64,000 bases of DNA from Heliocidaris tuberculata (GCA_025618425.1 CM046836.1:26597087-26661086), one strand, 5' to 3'. Positions 11,900 through 24,071 are shown, counted from the first letter of the stretch. Program-made: numbers and translations. Notes: generated by a model not told the origin, from the sequence alone.

Positions 11900-13100
11900 A
11901 TTTTGTGATGGAAATGTGAAATTTAATTTCTTGTGAATACCGGAGGCTATAAATCGGTCCTTCTCTTCCCATATCTAAAGACATATGTTTGCAAGTTCTA
12001 AGTTACCAGTGAGCATGACAATCCTGCAATGTTTGTATAAAATTCCAATCATGTACTAGCTTGACTTTTTGAACGTGGTAGATTATATTTCAATCTAAAA
12101 TATGCCAACTATATAATAGAACACTACACTTCGCCTTAGGTTGACAATAAAAAAAGAAACCTCTTCGGTGCCCTCTATGTTGACATACTGTCATGGATAT
12201 ACTTACTCCTTTTCTTTTCCTCCAATCATGCCAATAGTTTAAGTTTTTTTTTCCAAGCGCAGTCACATTTTAGACAAAAACATTTTCAAAGTATTTCACA
12301 ATGTAAGCTACACAAAATGGGGTTTTCGAGTTTGATGGATCGGTGTGCTTTTGAACAGAGTCGGTGGTTTTACCGTGACTACGAAAAGTGGTGAACGACG
12401 CCCCCATTGACAGATGCCGATCTTCTTCTTCCTTTTGTTCCTTTGATTTACATGGTACTTCCGAGATACTTTGGGGATGGAAGGACTACTATATACTGAA
12501 CATTTCAAATTAATCGACAATAAATAAAAAGTATATTCATGATTGTCATACTTAAATTTCTAACGGTGTATTTTTAAACAATTCTTTTTACTCGTTCTCC
12601 GATTTGTAATGCCGCCTTGTATCAATGGCCCTCACTCAAGCCATAGTAACTCCAACTTGACACGTGCAACCTTGCTTGTTTCTATTACGAAACATTTATT
12701 AATTATGAGTCATTCCTCTAATGCGAAAAAAAAATCTAGTGTGTTCTTAATGGCTCAATATTCAAGGTGTATATTGCTAGTATATATTAATGAATGTTTT
12801 GCCAATTCATAATGCTACATATGTATGATTAAAGCGCAAAGATAAGATATGATGAAATCAAAATCCTGATAGTTTGTCTCCAACATTATACTCGACCATG
12901 ACCTGACGCTTTTACTTTGCAAGGAATGACTCATAATGTTGATAACTAATCCAAAATTTTGCAAAAGAAAATTTGCAATATCAAATTTTCTTTGAACTAA
13001 AAAAGGGAGAAGAAAAACAATTAGAAATGTAGGAAGAAATATTCAGAGAAATAGGGAGTAAGATATAAGCCTAAGCAGGAAGGAAGCGACAGGTTTGAAT
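11900..13100. other. Gene-free AT-rich stretch
   Basis: Nothing coding or repeat-like is recognisable apart from short A and T runs. Confidence 0.5.
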
Positions 13101-13139
13101 AACTTAAGAGAAGTTAGGAAATACAGAGAGTCAGTATAA

Positions 13140-13352
13140 TCTGAAAATAGAGAGAGAGGGGAAAGAGAGAAGAAAGAGAGAGAGGGAGAGAGGGGAGGGG
13201 AGAAAGACATAGGGAAGGAGAGAGAGAGAGAGAGAGAGGAGAAAGAGAGAGAGGGAGAGAGAGAGAGAGAGAAGAAACCGAAGGGATATAATAAAAGAAA
13301 GAACATAGAGAAGATAGCAAGAGAGAGAGAGGGAGAGAGAGGGGGGGGGGGT
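13140..13352. repeat. (GA)n-rich array
   Basis: Purine-only array of GAGA with GGGA and AAGA variants, ending in a 10-G run. It pairs loosely with the CT array 200 bp downstream, giving opposite-strand purine tracts. Confidence 0.9.
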
Positions 13353-13545
13353 CAAAGATGGGAATTGAAAAAAAAACACCAATTGCCTTGCTCAGTCGCC
13401 ATGATCGCATACAGTATGATGTGCACAGTGTTTAGACTAACTAGGTGCATTCCCAATATAAGTGTGCTTGTGAGGTGATAAAATAATTGATTGAATTTTC
13501 CAGATATGCAGAAAGTTGCTCGAAATAAAATTCTCCTCTTTCTCC

Positions 13546-13572
13546 CCCCCCCCCCCTCTCTCTCTCTCTCTC

Positions 13573-13622
<50 letters not shown>
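13546..13622. repeat. (CT)n array preceded by a C-run
   Basis: Ten or more C followed by about 35 CT units. With the GA array upstream this forms a long inverted polypurine/polypyrimidine arrangement. Confidence 0.95.
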
Positions 13623-13625
<3 letters not shown>

Positions 13626-14496
13626 GCCATCAATCTCTGGCCCCACCCCGAACGCCCTCTCCCAATCTTTCAATATCAATCAATTTGAAGTCACTTACAA
13701 TCATCATCCGAGCCTTTGACATTGTCTCGGATTCTGTCAAACTCGTGCAGGGTTCAGGAAGTCAAAGTACTTTAACCCAATCAAGACACAGGGACCCCTC
13801 CAACCACCCCGGAGCCATTTTATATTGCTTTGGAGATTAGCTAAAAGGGAACAGTTAAAATATTTGCTTACAACAATAACGGCCCCACTATAAATGCTTT
13901 AATTGTCGTGGGACGCGAATAATTTTTTTTCACGACCTACAACTTGTCGCGGAAAAAAAAAAATCGTAGCCCAAACTTGTATTCAATCAATAAAGGCATA
14001 TTCCAGAACCAAATATAGGTCAAGTTTTAACTGACAATTATGACATGAATTGAGAGAGCGCCTCAACGTGTGAAGCTTGTCAAAAGTAATAATATGTGGG
14101 ATTAAGCTTACAACTTTAGTGTCGCATTATGTCTAATAGGTTGAGTTGATTGCGCCAACTGAAGTGAATTAGACAGCTTGATAGTGTGAGGGAGAGATAT
14201 AAATGGAAAAATAGTTCATAGGTCTATATATAGTTTGGGTATTTTATTTTATTTTGGTCATTAGCCTGTATGTATCATTTTTTATTGTTATTGAAAATAT
14301 GATAAAGAATAGAACCGTATAGTCGTATATAAATGTAGCACAAGGGCATTTTATATTTCACATGTAAGTGCCAAGAATGGTGTAGAGTAGCGGTAGCTTT
14401 TGATCATTTAGATGCAATATTAGTTAACATATATGAGCTCCTGCTTTGTAGAAACTCCTCAGGTAATTTTTGTCCATTACTATTATATACCTCCCC

Positions 14497-14507
14497 CCCC
14501 CCCCCCC
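14497..14507. repeat. Poly-C run
   Basis: A run of more than 10 C in otherwise AT-rich DNA. The surrounding 13.7-14.8 kb shows no gene. Confidence 0.7.
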
Positions 14508-14872
14508 GGCCTCCAAAAGTAACCCTTTCCGTCCCTTCAGACTGGTAGAAATTTCTGCTACTCAGTTAGACTGAAGATTAATTCAATTATTCACTAACAA
14601 AGTCATATCATCGGATTATCAAACAACCGTTATCTTATTTTCGAACTTGCCACTGACAAACTAAGATTAAAAACTGTTTTTTAAAAAAATATATGCCCAT
14701 AGAGCACATAACCTTGCGTTATGCAGTATGTTGTCAAATAGTGCACCCCATATAAACGTTACAAGCTATAAAGATTTGTTTGTAATTATTACCTCAACTT
14801 TGGACGTTAAGTCATGTCATCATGCATGGTCACAAAGTTTTGTATGAAATGGTATGCTATGGTTGGGGTAAC

Positions 14873-15072
14873 CTCGCTAGTCATAAGGACCGCTATCCAT
14901 AACGCGTAACTAAATGAATAGCGGTTTTGTATGAATAGCGGTCCTTCTACACAGCGAGCAAAGCATAGACAAATTACCAAATTCATAAGGACCTCCATTC
15001 ATAAGGACCACTATTCATAACTATTCATTCATTTAACACGCGTTATGAATGGCGGTCCTTATGAATAGCGAG
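14873..15072. repeat. Foldback element built from ATTCATAAGGACCGCT repeats
   Basis: Outer arms 14873-14907 and 15038-15072 are inverted copies (35 nt, few mismatches), starting CTCGCTAGTCATAAGGACC and ending GGTCCTTATGAATAGCGAG. Between them the same short unit, TTCATAAGGACCNCTATTCAT, appears several more times in both orientations. The whole is a small palindromic element or cluster with no coding potential. Confidence 0.75.
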
Positions 15073-15175
15073 CGGACCCGCTGTGGTTCTTGAGTGTTCA
15101 ACCGTCTGAATACAAGATGGTAATGTACTTATATTCGGACAATCATCATTTGGATCAGCAGCATCGGGGAACCAT

Positions 15176-15307
15176 CTGGGGAGCGTTTTGTCAGTGATTT
15201 TTACTGACAAATTTGCTCTCAGCCAATCAGATGCAAGGATTTCAGTAGCTTATAACAGTTGTCGGTAAAAAAGCACTGACAAAACGCTCGATGAAACGCT
15301 CCCCAGG
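15176..15307 (+). mobile_element. Family A MITE, copy 3, with a 12-bp deletion in the left end
   Basis: The right end GCTCGATGAAACGCTCCCCAG is complete. The left end reads CTGGGGAGCGTTTTGTCAGTG and lacks the TTCATCAAGCGT-type segment seen in other copies. The deletion is what recombination between the two direct GCGTTT words of the intact left end would produce. The core GCCAATCAGATGCAAGG is intact. Confidence 0.88.
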
Positions 15308-15309
15308 AC

Positions 15310-16950
15310 TCTCCGACTCTTCAAGCTGGGTTCTTGCCCATGTACAGATATATAAATATAGTTAACACTGATGGTTTTGAGGGGGGCCATGCTCACCCTA
15401 TAAAACCCAAGCGGTATACCTTAAGTACGTAACCCACAAAATGTGTCCAACTTTCAAATGTTGGACCCAAAAGGCACCTGGAAAAGCCGATAACCTATTT
15501 TGGGTTGTTTTTTGCTTTGTTTGTTGTTTGTTTTTGTTGCTTGCCAGAGGATTTTCTGAATGGCACCCCCATTGAAATTCTGGAATGTGCCCCTGCATTT
15601 ACAATAAATATGGTGAAACCTATGCTGTGGACGATAGATAAAACCGGATATACACCACTTTGTCAGTCTTTTACCGTGGTTCCTCCCTTTAAGGACTACT
15701 GTATTCACTTGCTGTTTTTCTAAATATCGTCACTTCTACTCCAAACTACTTTCTTAAAATCCGCGGTGAAGGAAAACGGAATTCAACCGAATCTTTGGGG
15801 TTATGTGGGATAAAGACTTGGTGTTCACGTTTGAATTGAGATATCAATCCACTCTGTCAGGATAGCACTTTAGATGAGAAAGTCAACTCCATCTCGCTAA
15901 GATACGGAAGGAATTCGCAAGATTGTCATCTGAACTTGACTGCTAGCTTGCTTGCTTGCCTCGACATTTACAACGCCTCCCCTGATCATGATCTAACTTT
16001 TAAAATATTTTTAAAGATTCTGCCAAAAAGCGTGCGATTTGCGTAGCCATCCAGCTAAGCTATCCGCATATTGAGCTTATTATGTTTTTTTTTTAAATAA
16101 AACTACGTAGAGCCTTGTAGAGCCTTTTCTCAAAATCTAGTTTGATTTAATTACACACCTGACGAGAAAAAAAAAACTGCATCTCTCATCATTTTTAATC
16201 TCATTTGTTTCTTATTTTCTGTTGACTTTCTAGATATGTTGTTCAACATCAATGATGTGCTTTTGGCAGAATGAAGGAAACAAAGAAAAAAAAGCGGCAT
16301 TATTAGAGATGTTATTTTAGACGTTATTTCAATAATTTCATACAATGTAAATACTGTAGCTAGAACTAGGCGATTGAGCATGTGTACATGATCTACATAC
16401 ATGACATACGACATGAGATGGAGAGAAGGGGGAGGGGGGGGGGGGTGGTAGCGAGCATGACAAGAGTTAAGACTTGGACGGTCTTGTCAAAATACTTAAG
16501 AAGTAAGTTCCGACAATTACTTCTATTTTAACATCCACCAAGTCCCTCTAACTGATAACGATAACTGATGATGAAGCCCTGTCCCAACAGAGATGAATGA
16601 CGATGAGAGATGGATGAGAATCCAACTCTATCTTTCAAGACAGGAAAGCTAATGCGGTCTCTCTAGAAAAAAGAGGGTAATTTGATATCTTTTGCTTACG
16701 TTAGCAATCACCTATAGCTCATTGCAGAGCGACTATTTCATAATTAGCTGATATTTAGGTCGACGAACAGAGCAAGACGGAAATGCGCCCAGATCTTTTG
16801 GATTTACTTTTGAAATGCCAAGTCACTGCATCATCACGTTGCCAACTTCCCAGGTCTAATGTGCATTGGCTACAAAATATACATTTGGTTTAGGAACTGG
16901 CTATTGAGGTCAAGTCATGATCAAATGAAGGTTAACGTGATCATGTATTA
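15310..16950. other. Gene-free stretch
   Basis: No coding block is supported. It contains T and A runs and a G-run at about 16432-16446. Confidence 0.5.
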
Positions 16951-16953
16951 TAC

Positions 16954-16957
<4 letters not shown>

Positions 16958-17040
<83 letters not shown>
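16958..17040. repeat. (AT)n microsatellite
   Basis: About 40 uninterrupted AT units, the first of three AT blocks in 0.5 kb. Confidence 0.97.
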
Positions 17041-17041
<1 letters not shown>

Positions 17042-17077
17042 TATATATTGTTTGTTTTCAGTCGAAATCACTTTACG

Positions 17078-17119
17078 TTTTCCCTGACGAAGGGGGAGGA
17101 CCCCCGAAAATTTGGAGAA
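17078..17119 (+). ncRNA. Hammerhead-ribozyme-like core (candidate)
   Basis: The order of parts matches a type I hammerhead. A stem I half TTTTCC (17078-17083) is followed by the conserved CTGACGA box (17084-17090). A 5-bp GGGGG/CCCCC stem II with AGGA loop (17092-17105) leads to the GAAA box (17106-17109), then ATTT, then GGAGAA (17114-17119), which pairs with the first half with one G-T wobble. TT at 17112-17113 would supply the UH before the cleavage point. Two departures weaken the case: an extra A at 17091 before stem II, and helix III reduced to one pair. Hammerheads with very short helix III are known in Penelope-like and related retroelements, where they act as dimers. A second similar core is in the palindrome downstream. 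Activity is not shown. Confidence 0.35.
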
Positions 17120-17195
17120 TAAAAATACTTGGAATTGGCATTCAATGCATTCGAGTCATCCTTTATTATTTCTCATCATATGCCAATACGTGGAA

Positions 17196-17410
<215 letters not shown>

Positions 17411-17413
17411 GAT

Positions 17414-17604
17414 ATAGTGGGATGAATTCAAACCAAAGATGACGCAGGATACTCAGGAAATTTAGGCTTTCGTCTTTCGACTTCTTCAGAAATTTATTCT
17501 GTCGTAAACAGAACGACAGAATAAATTTCTGAAGAAGTCGAAAGACGAAAGCCTAAATTTCCTGAGTATCCTGCGTCATCTTTGGTTTGAATTCATCCCA
17601 CTAT
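17414..17604. repeat. Perfect palindrome with 92-bp arms and 7-nt loop
   Basis: Left arm 17414-17505 and right arm 17513-17604 are exact reverse complements by direct reading, separated by AAACAGA. Each arm contains the string CTGAAGAAGTCGAAAGACGA ending in a further AA, that is, a hammerhead-like CTGANGA box, a GTC/GAC stem with GAAA loop, and a GAAA box. In the right arm this is on the plus strand at 17529-17550. The perfection of the arms means the inverted duplication is recent or is homogenised. Confidence 0.95.
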
Positions 17605-17619
17605 GTTCCATATCACCCA

Positions 17620-19385
17620 AACCGAAGCGAATGGTAAAAGTAGACTCAACATCATCACATTATATATTATAGATATATATATATATATATGTATGTATAC
17701 TGCCGATACATTATATCTGTTGCTTTATCATGGTAGTCAGTCAGTCTATGTTTTTCCCCAATCATATCGAATGTTGTAATAATGTCCATTTACCATGGTT
17801 AACAAAAACTAAGTAGTTACCTCTTCTATTTTCTTTTTTTTTTGGGGGGGGGGGCTTAGGAGGATCCCTGTAGTTTAGTGTATGATATTTATGGCTCATA
17901 GTAATCCTTTATAAAGAATGTTTATTGGTAACATGAAAGAAAAACAATTTGTCCTATTCTTCGAAATATTATTGTTGGCCTGATATTCTACATCAATTGC
18001 GCGTATAAATATTTTTATTTTACTAAAAGCGATTCAGTACAAAAGAAAAAAAAAGGAATGAAAAATAGATTAATTAATAAATCATGCTGATAACCGCCAT
18101 CTAAATTCTACTAGATAATACGGTTCCCTCCTCATTTCTTAATTGTTCAGATTTGTAAGATTGTATAAAAGCTACCAGCTGCATAAGTCATGTTGTAAGA
18201 TAATAAGGTGCATTGCAAAACTTCTTTCAGAATATATAAAAGTACATTATGAGGGACGTATACCGTAGAACTGCAGGTTTTGAATTGAACTATCAATCGG
18301 AAAACAAGTCAGTTTTAAGTTACGGAAACTATGACTGGAAGATTCATGAACTTTATTTTTAGGACATACTGCTAAATTCGATGCCAACTTATTATGATGT
18401 TTGCATTTTGATTTTGTTTTGTTTTGTTTTGTAGAAGGGATATCAAAATTATTTTATAAGTACTTATAGTTTGCATACCTTTCTAAATGAATAACAGAGT
18501 TCAGTTCGCAAGGAATACAAAAAGTTGTAGTTGTGACCAGCACTTCTGAAGACCCAGCCATTTTGTCATTTCCTATGAGAGGTTTTCCCAGGTCAACCGT
18601 GAAAGTTGATTCATTAATTTCCTCACCTTGCAAGACTTGAAAAGCACATCAGTGTTATTTTACTTCACGTTGTACTTAAAGACTTATGGATATTAGTAAT
18701 CCGCTATCAGATATCAGATTCATTTCAGCGAATGTACGATCATGACTGATTCTTACGGAAACCAACAAAAATTACTCCCTGTTCAGAGAAGTTTAATTCA
18801 GTTCTGCATTATTTTGCTACAGATGTATAAGTCTAAGTTGCTACTATACCTTAAACTCGGGCTGTACTTTTTCGATAAAGGTATGGTTATTCATTATTAA
18901 AACTTCATGATTTTATTAAATACCTATGCCATTCGTCAGCCGAATATTTTGTCGCCGACCATTGGAAGCATAGATATGACACTCTCTTGTATTTGGCAGC
19001 TTGATTTATATAGCGGTAACTTGCTATGAATCGGGATTTTCAACGAAAATTTTGATTAATATGCATGTCTTATATTTTGATGTACATCTAGAAGTACCGT
19101 TTATCTGAACGCAAATCTCTACACAACTACGTATTTTACCATTTATTTCGTGCATAACTGCGAGAGTATTCGTAAACTTGATGGAACCTACACAACTACA
19201 TGCCCGGCTTTTCAGGATGATCCTATACTTAATCGTTGTTTGTAATGCATTTATAGAAAGAGATATGTCATGTTTGTTACAATTATTCATTGGCCTTACT
19301 ATCTTTGTTCGTTTTATGTCCAATTCGGTCAATTTGTTCAGGTTAACTTTAAACTTTAAACGTTATTTCTCTCAACATGAAAACA
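17620..19385. other. Gene-free stretch
   Basis: A short AT block lies near 17673-17695, a G-run near 17843-17854 and a GTTTT array near 18413-18432. No frame looks coding. Confidence 0.5.
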
Positions 19386-19574
19386 TAACACGATAAAAAC
19401 TATTTTCGAAAAATCAACTCAAGGCAATTTCAATAGCCCTGTCTGTCACCTTTAGAAATGTGCGAACATTACAATGGTGCATTACGTAATCCGAACCTGA
19501 TTTCTGTGGGCAGTACAATAGGCCTTTGAAATTGCCCTTGAGTTTATTTTTCGAAAGTAGTTTTTATCGTGTTA
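19386..19574. mobile_element. Small foldback element with TAACACGATAAAAAC ends
   Basis: Ends TAACACGATAAAAACTA and TAGTTTTTATCGTGTTA are inverted copies, and the match continues inward through TTTTCGAAAAAT, AACTCAAGGCAATTTC and their complements for about 55 bp per arm. The unpaired centre is about 80 bp. No transposase is present. No second copy was seen in this window. Confidence 0.8.
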
Positions 19575-19770
19575 CATTAACTCAAACAATAAAGTCAAAC
19601 TCTAACAAATACATACGAACTCCTAAAGATATGGCACTCTGCTGTTCGTTGGTAGCATGACCATGATGATTTATGGACCGGTAACTGCTACTGACATGAT
19701 ATCAGCTCACACACGACCCGAGAAATTGAGTATGTCATCATGGAGATACATTTGAACTTGTCCCATGACA

Positions 19771-21232
19771 GGTTTGAAGAGCTCTTAAAAAACACATACA
19801 AATTATAAGGATTACATCAGGGAACATTTCAATTATTTTGTTTTCCTCTCGCATGAATAAAGATATGTTTTCCATTTTTCCTGCTTTTTTGTCCTTGTTC
19901 ATTGCCATGGGTTAATCAAAGTCATGGTTCTGAAGAAAACAAGTTGATTTAAACTATTAGTTCACCTTAAAGGTATAAAATGTAACATTTGTATTAAAAA
20001 TGCTTAAATTATTTGACTTACAAATATAAAAACAAAACAAAATAAATAATCACTTTATGTGTTAAACGAGATGAGTTTGCCTTTTTGTAAATGGTATTGT
20101 TCTACTTTGCGTTTACGAAGTGTTTCTGGAAAAGGGCCAAGATCTTTTTGAATTTCATTTCGCGGGAGAAATACATGTATTCTTATCATCATTCTCAGTC
20201 CTTGGATAGATTTTGTTTTCATCTTAACCCCAAAATGTCAAATTCTGAATTCACAACCTATAAAGAATGTTGTGAAAAACGTTAAAGGAAATAGGTGAGA
20301 ATTTATGAATGGCCTCGTACTGCATGTTACGTACAAGTATGTCAGCAGGAGAAATTGTTTAAAAATTTCATGTCCTTGTTGATTGCCATGAGCTAACAGA
20401 AGTCATGATTCAGAAGAAAACAAGTCTATCTTGACTATTATGCCAACTGAAAGGTAGATAGATTAGATGTAGTCTCGAGTCCTGGTAAAGACGAAAAATA
20501 AAATCTCAAAAAAATCATACGAAACTCGTTGAATGCTAAAGACTACAAATACATGATAGCTACCGAACGATGTAAAATGTAAAAAAAAAGAAAAGAAAAG
20601 AAAAAAAGCTGAGTACAGAAAAATAAGACAATTTGTACCACTATAGTCAAGACCAAACAAGTTTAATTAAACCGTTCTGTACACGGCTTTATTGTCGTAA
20701 CTTTCCAAAATTATCTTGTATCATTAATCCCTTAATCAATTTCATAGCTTACATTGTTTAGTTTCAAACAACATAAAGACATATCTTTCATATGCATTTT
20801 CATTTTCCCTGTCAGCAAGTTATACGAAAGACACCTAGATACTGACTCGTTTTTTGTTTGTTTGTTTGTTTGTTTTGTTTGTTTGTTTGTTTGTTTTTTG
20901 TTTTGTTTTTTCTATTTTATGGCGATCTTCGTGTTCAAGAATCAAGAAGATAAAGAATGGATTCCTTTAAAAATGTTCATAAAAAAAAAAATAGAAAGGA
21001 GAGAAGCTTTGAACGACCTCGTATTACATGGCACGTATGTCATCGGGAGAAATTGTTTGAAATTTTCCCTTGACACATTACACAGCTCGTTAAAAAAAGG
21101 GCATACAAATTGCGTGGATCTCTCAAGGGGAGATCTGCAATTCAGAATGTTTCCCCCAACATTAATATCAATACATCTTTCTCCTTTCTGCTATTTTTCT
21201 TGTCCTTGTTTATTCCCTAGGGCTAGTGGATG
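19771..21232 (+). repeat. Local triplication of a non-coding unit of about 200 bp
   Basis: Three related stretches lie in the same orientation: about 19771-19975, 20260-20457 and 20935-21232. Shared blocks include TGTCCTTGTTNATTGCCATG, GAAGAAAACAAGT, AACAACTTT or ACTATTA with a downstream AAAGGTA, GGCCTCGTACTGCATGTTACGTA / GACCTCGTATTACATGGCACGTA, and AGGAGAAATTGTTT. Each copy has its own deletions. The third copy is interrupted at its end by family A copy 4. The function is unknown. Confidence 0.6.
20851..20911 (+). repeat. (GTTT)n/(GTTTT)n microsatellite
   Basis: About fifteen GTTT-type units with length variants. Confidence 0.9.
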
Positions 21233-21376
21233 CCAGGGGGCGTTTCATGAAAGGACTTGTCAGATATTTTATCCGACAAATTTGCCTTCAGCCAATCAGA
21301 TGCAAGGATTTCAGTAGCTTATAACAGTTGTCGGATAAAAATCACTGACAAAACGCTTGATGAAACGCTCCCCAGG
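21233..21376 (+). mobile_element. Family A MITE, copy 4
   Basis: Left end CCAGGGGGCGTTTCATGAAA and right end TTGATGAAACGCTCCCCAGG are inverted. Inside are TTTTATCCGACAA and TCGGATAAAAATCACTGAC. The core GCCAATCAGATGCAAGG is intact. It was inserted at the end of the third copy of the local triplication. Confidence 0.9.
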
Positions 21377-21379
21377 ATC

Positions 21380-23680
21380 CAAGGGGAAACAACTTTATCT
21401 TTACGTCACAATAATTACAATTATTTTTAAAAAGCGATACGTAGAAAAACAATCGACCTACTATTAGGTGACTATACGTCAGTCATCAAGTTCAACTTAT
21501 CCTCGACACATTAACCGCTCTCTAAAAAATCAGAAGGCCATATATAGTTGGACGCAGGTGGAGAGGGAGGGCTGCCCCGTCTTTTTTGTGAGAAGTATGA
21601 TAAAAGTTTGTTAGGGCTTGAATTATATCATATTTCAGGACAATCCTGACAACCCCCCTCTTCTCATCATGTTCCCAGGGGAATGTTACGTACAAAAAAT
21701 TCGACGCCCCCCCCCCCCCCCACTTCTGACAATCCTAGGTCAACTACTGTAGTTATGTTTGTTGTGGATCTATATTAGTGCCACCACCTCCCTCCTCAAT
21801 TTACTTTAAATACATTTCCTTCGCCCCCCCCCCCCCCCCACTTGTTTTGTCGTTTGCCATGGGCAAATGTTCTGGGTTAAAAACCTGTTTGTGTACCTAG
21901 TCATTTTCAAGAAGTTCCAGTTTTCAACAGATAACAAATATCTGATAATCAAATGATATTCGAATGAGCTTCCTTTTCTTTTGGTTTACTGACTAATTAT
22001 GAAAGTCTCCCAAAGCCTATCTGGATAATTAAAGTACACTTTAGAGACTTCATCTTGTTTTTCGTCAACATGACTGTATGACTTTATACGAAAGTAATTT
22101 GCTGATCAATCAGTTGTGCTCACATCATTTACTCTCACATTATTGCACGCGATGAGGTTTGAATTTTCATTTAGTTTCTTCCATTTTTGTAAAACTTATT
22201 TGCCGATTAATGAAGCCTAATTACTTGTTTCGAATTTCGACATACTGACGCGCTCAAGACCAAAACGACTTTCATTACAGGTGCGTGATTGCGTTAACCC
22301 ACGTAAAGGTCAGAGAAATCCAATTTAAGTCAAGAACTGTTGCAAACAACTAATTGATTTACTCCCCGTAGTCTGATAGAACTTAACTTTGATTGACACT
22401 AATTTTCCTAGGAATAAAGCCGACATCTAGTTGGAAAGGGTTGTAAACGCTAACATTTTGGAAAGGTGCCGAGAAAGAAATTGAAAAATTGAATAATTAT
22501 TTTCCCCGCTGCACAAACTTTCGAATTCGTCTATAATAAAATTAATTTCAGAGGAGAGATTTCTTTGAAACGATAAAACTACATCAATAAAGAAATGGCT
22601 TGGAAAAGAGAGAAGAAATATTTATTTGCGTCAAAACATTTTGGGGAAAATATTTCATTATCTTTCTTATTCGCATAATCGTCATCTATGTTTGCATCAT
22701 TTTTTCTCAAATATTTAACAATACCAAGCCTGTGCAGGAATACTAGCAAGCTATTATGAGACCGACTAGCTAATACTTGCTCATGAAAATCCAGTTGATT
22801 GCAAATTGCAGACGAACGACATACGTCAATACGCTATTAGTATTTGCACTTGGTATTAGAGACAGAATAAAAGACCCGACTGCGAGGCTGATTAGGATAT
22901 GATTATACCCGATAATATGTGCAATTGAATCCAGGCCCTTTCTATTTGCTATACATCCTACAGTAGCTTATATAAACAAGATTGTTCTGCCAACTTAGCG
23001 AGGGTAACTAAAGGTAATCTAGTGACGGAAAAAGAATTCTCAAAGAATCCAACGAAACTCACACTCAATGATATCTGCCAAACGATTTTCTTATATAAAC
23101 TCTGCCTGAGAAAAGCAACATGAAGATGGAGCTGCAGTACATTACACGCGCTCTCTTGCAAAATGAAGTTTTTATGATTTTCAACGAAGGTGATTTTCAA
23201 CATGTTTTTCATCTATTCAACCCAACTGCATGGGAAAAAAAATTTCAATTTATTCAAGCCGGTTTCTATGGAAATGCGTTATTTTATCAGAACTCAAGAT
23301 CATCTCAAAACTTGCAGCTTACATGTTACCATACCCGAACCGTAATTAGTCGTATGTATTAAATTTTTTCTATAAAGCATTAAATTATAGACAATAAGCT
23401 GTAGGGAACCTACAGCCTGAATCCCTATCCCGGAGATTGGGTAACTCAGAATGCACATTGGTTACCTAATTTAGGCCAGAGCGCTCAGACTTCCTTCTAA
23501 CCCAGCTTACCCAGCATCAAGCATGCGTGTATTCTAGGGAGGACCCAACTTCACGATATTGTCAAAGTTGAGAATACGTTTGATTAAATGAGGTAAATAC
23601 CAAAAGTATACAGTCGGAAATATTTCTAGGTCTTACCATGCTTTACGCAGGATGGTATTATAGTACCTTCTATTTTCTTA
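21380..23680. other. Gene-free stretch
   Basis: C-runs lie near 21706-21721 and 21824-21839. No reading frame is convincing and no dispersed repeat was recognised. Confidence 0.5.
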
Positions 23681-23682
23681 AC

Positions 23683-23685
<3 letters not shown>

Positions 23686-23717
<32 letters not shown>
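23686..23717. repeat. (GA)n microsatellite
   Basis: About 15 pure GA units. Confidence 0.95.
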
Positions 23718-23718
<1 letters not shown>

Positions 23719-24071
23719 AAGAAAGTTTCGACTTTGGAAGCAGGTCTTTGTATTCGCATGGGAGAATCTTATCTCTCGGAGGCAGAGAATGATATTATTT
23801 AGGTTAAGGAGGGGCCGGGAAAAATGTCATGGGGGCAAGGTTTACCGAAATAGACTTATGAAATTAAGCGATCACTATCGTAGCCGTGACAGTAGTGAAA
23901 GAGTATCGAGTTGACCCGCAGTTTTCCTCACTCGCTAACATCGCTAGCCGGTTGTACGACACATGCTCCGGCGACAATTGCGCCGCAGTCACTAAACGAA
24001 TTCTAAACTTTCAATCCTGGACCAAACAATATACCTAACACTTAACCTAATCTAAAATCCAATATAGCAAC

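Noticed and set aside
11478..11919. Lysine-, arginine-, leucine- and phenylalanine-rich open frames
   Set aside because: They are translations of the CTT microsatellite in different frames and carry no other sequence information.
13043..13719. Serine/leucine- and arginine/glutamate-rich open frames
   Set aside because: They are reading frames through GA and CT arrays; the same applies to 36384-37026, 54767-55158, 56852-57273 and 57568-57944.
20754..21317. A 187-codon open frame on the plus strand
   Set aside because: It runs through a GTTT microsatellite, one copy of the local triplication and half of a family A MITE, so it cannot be one gene.
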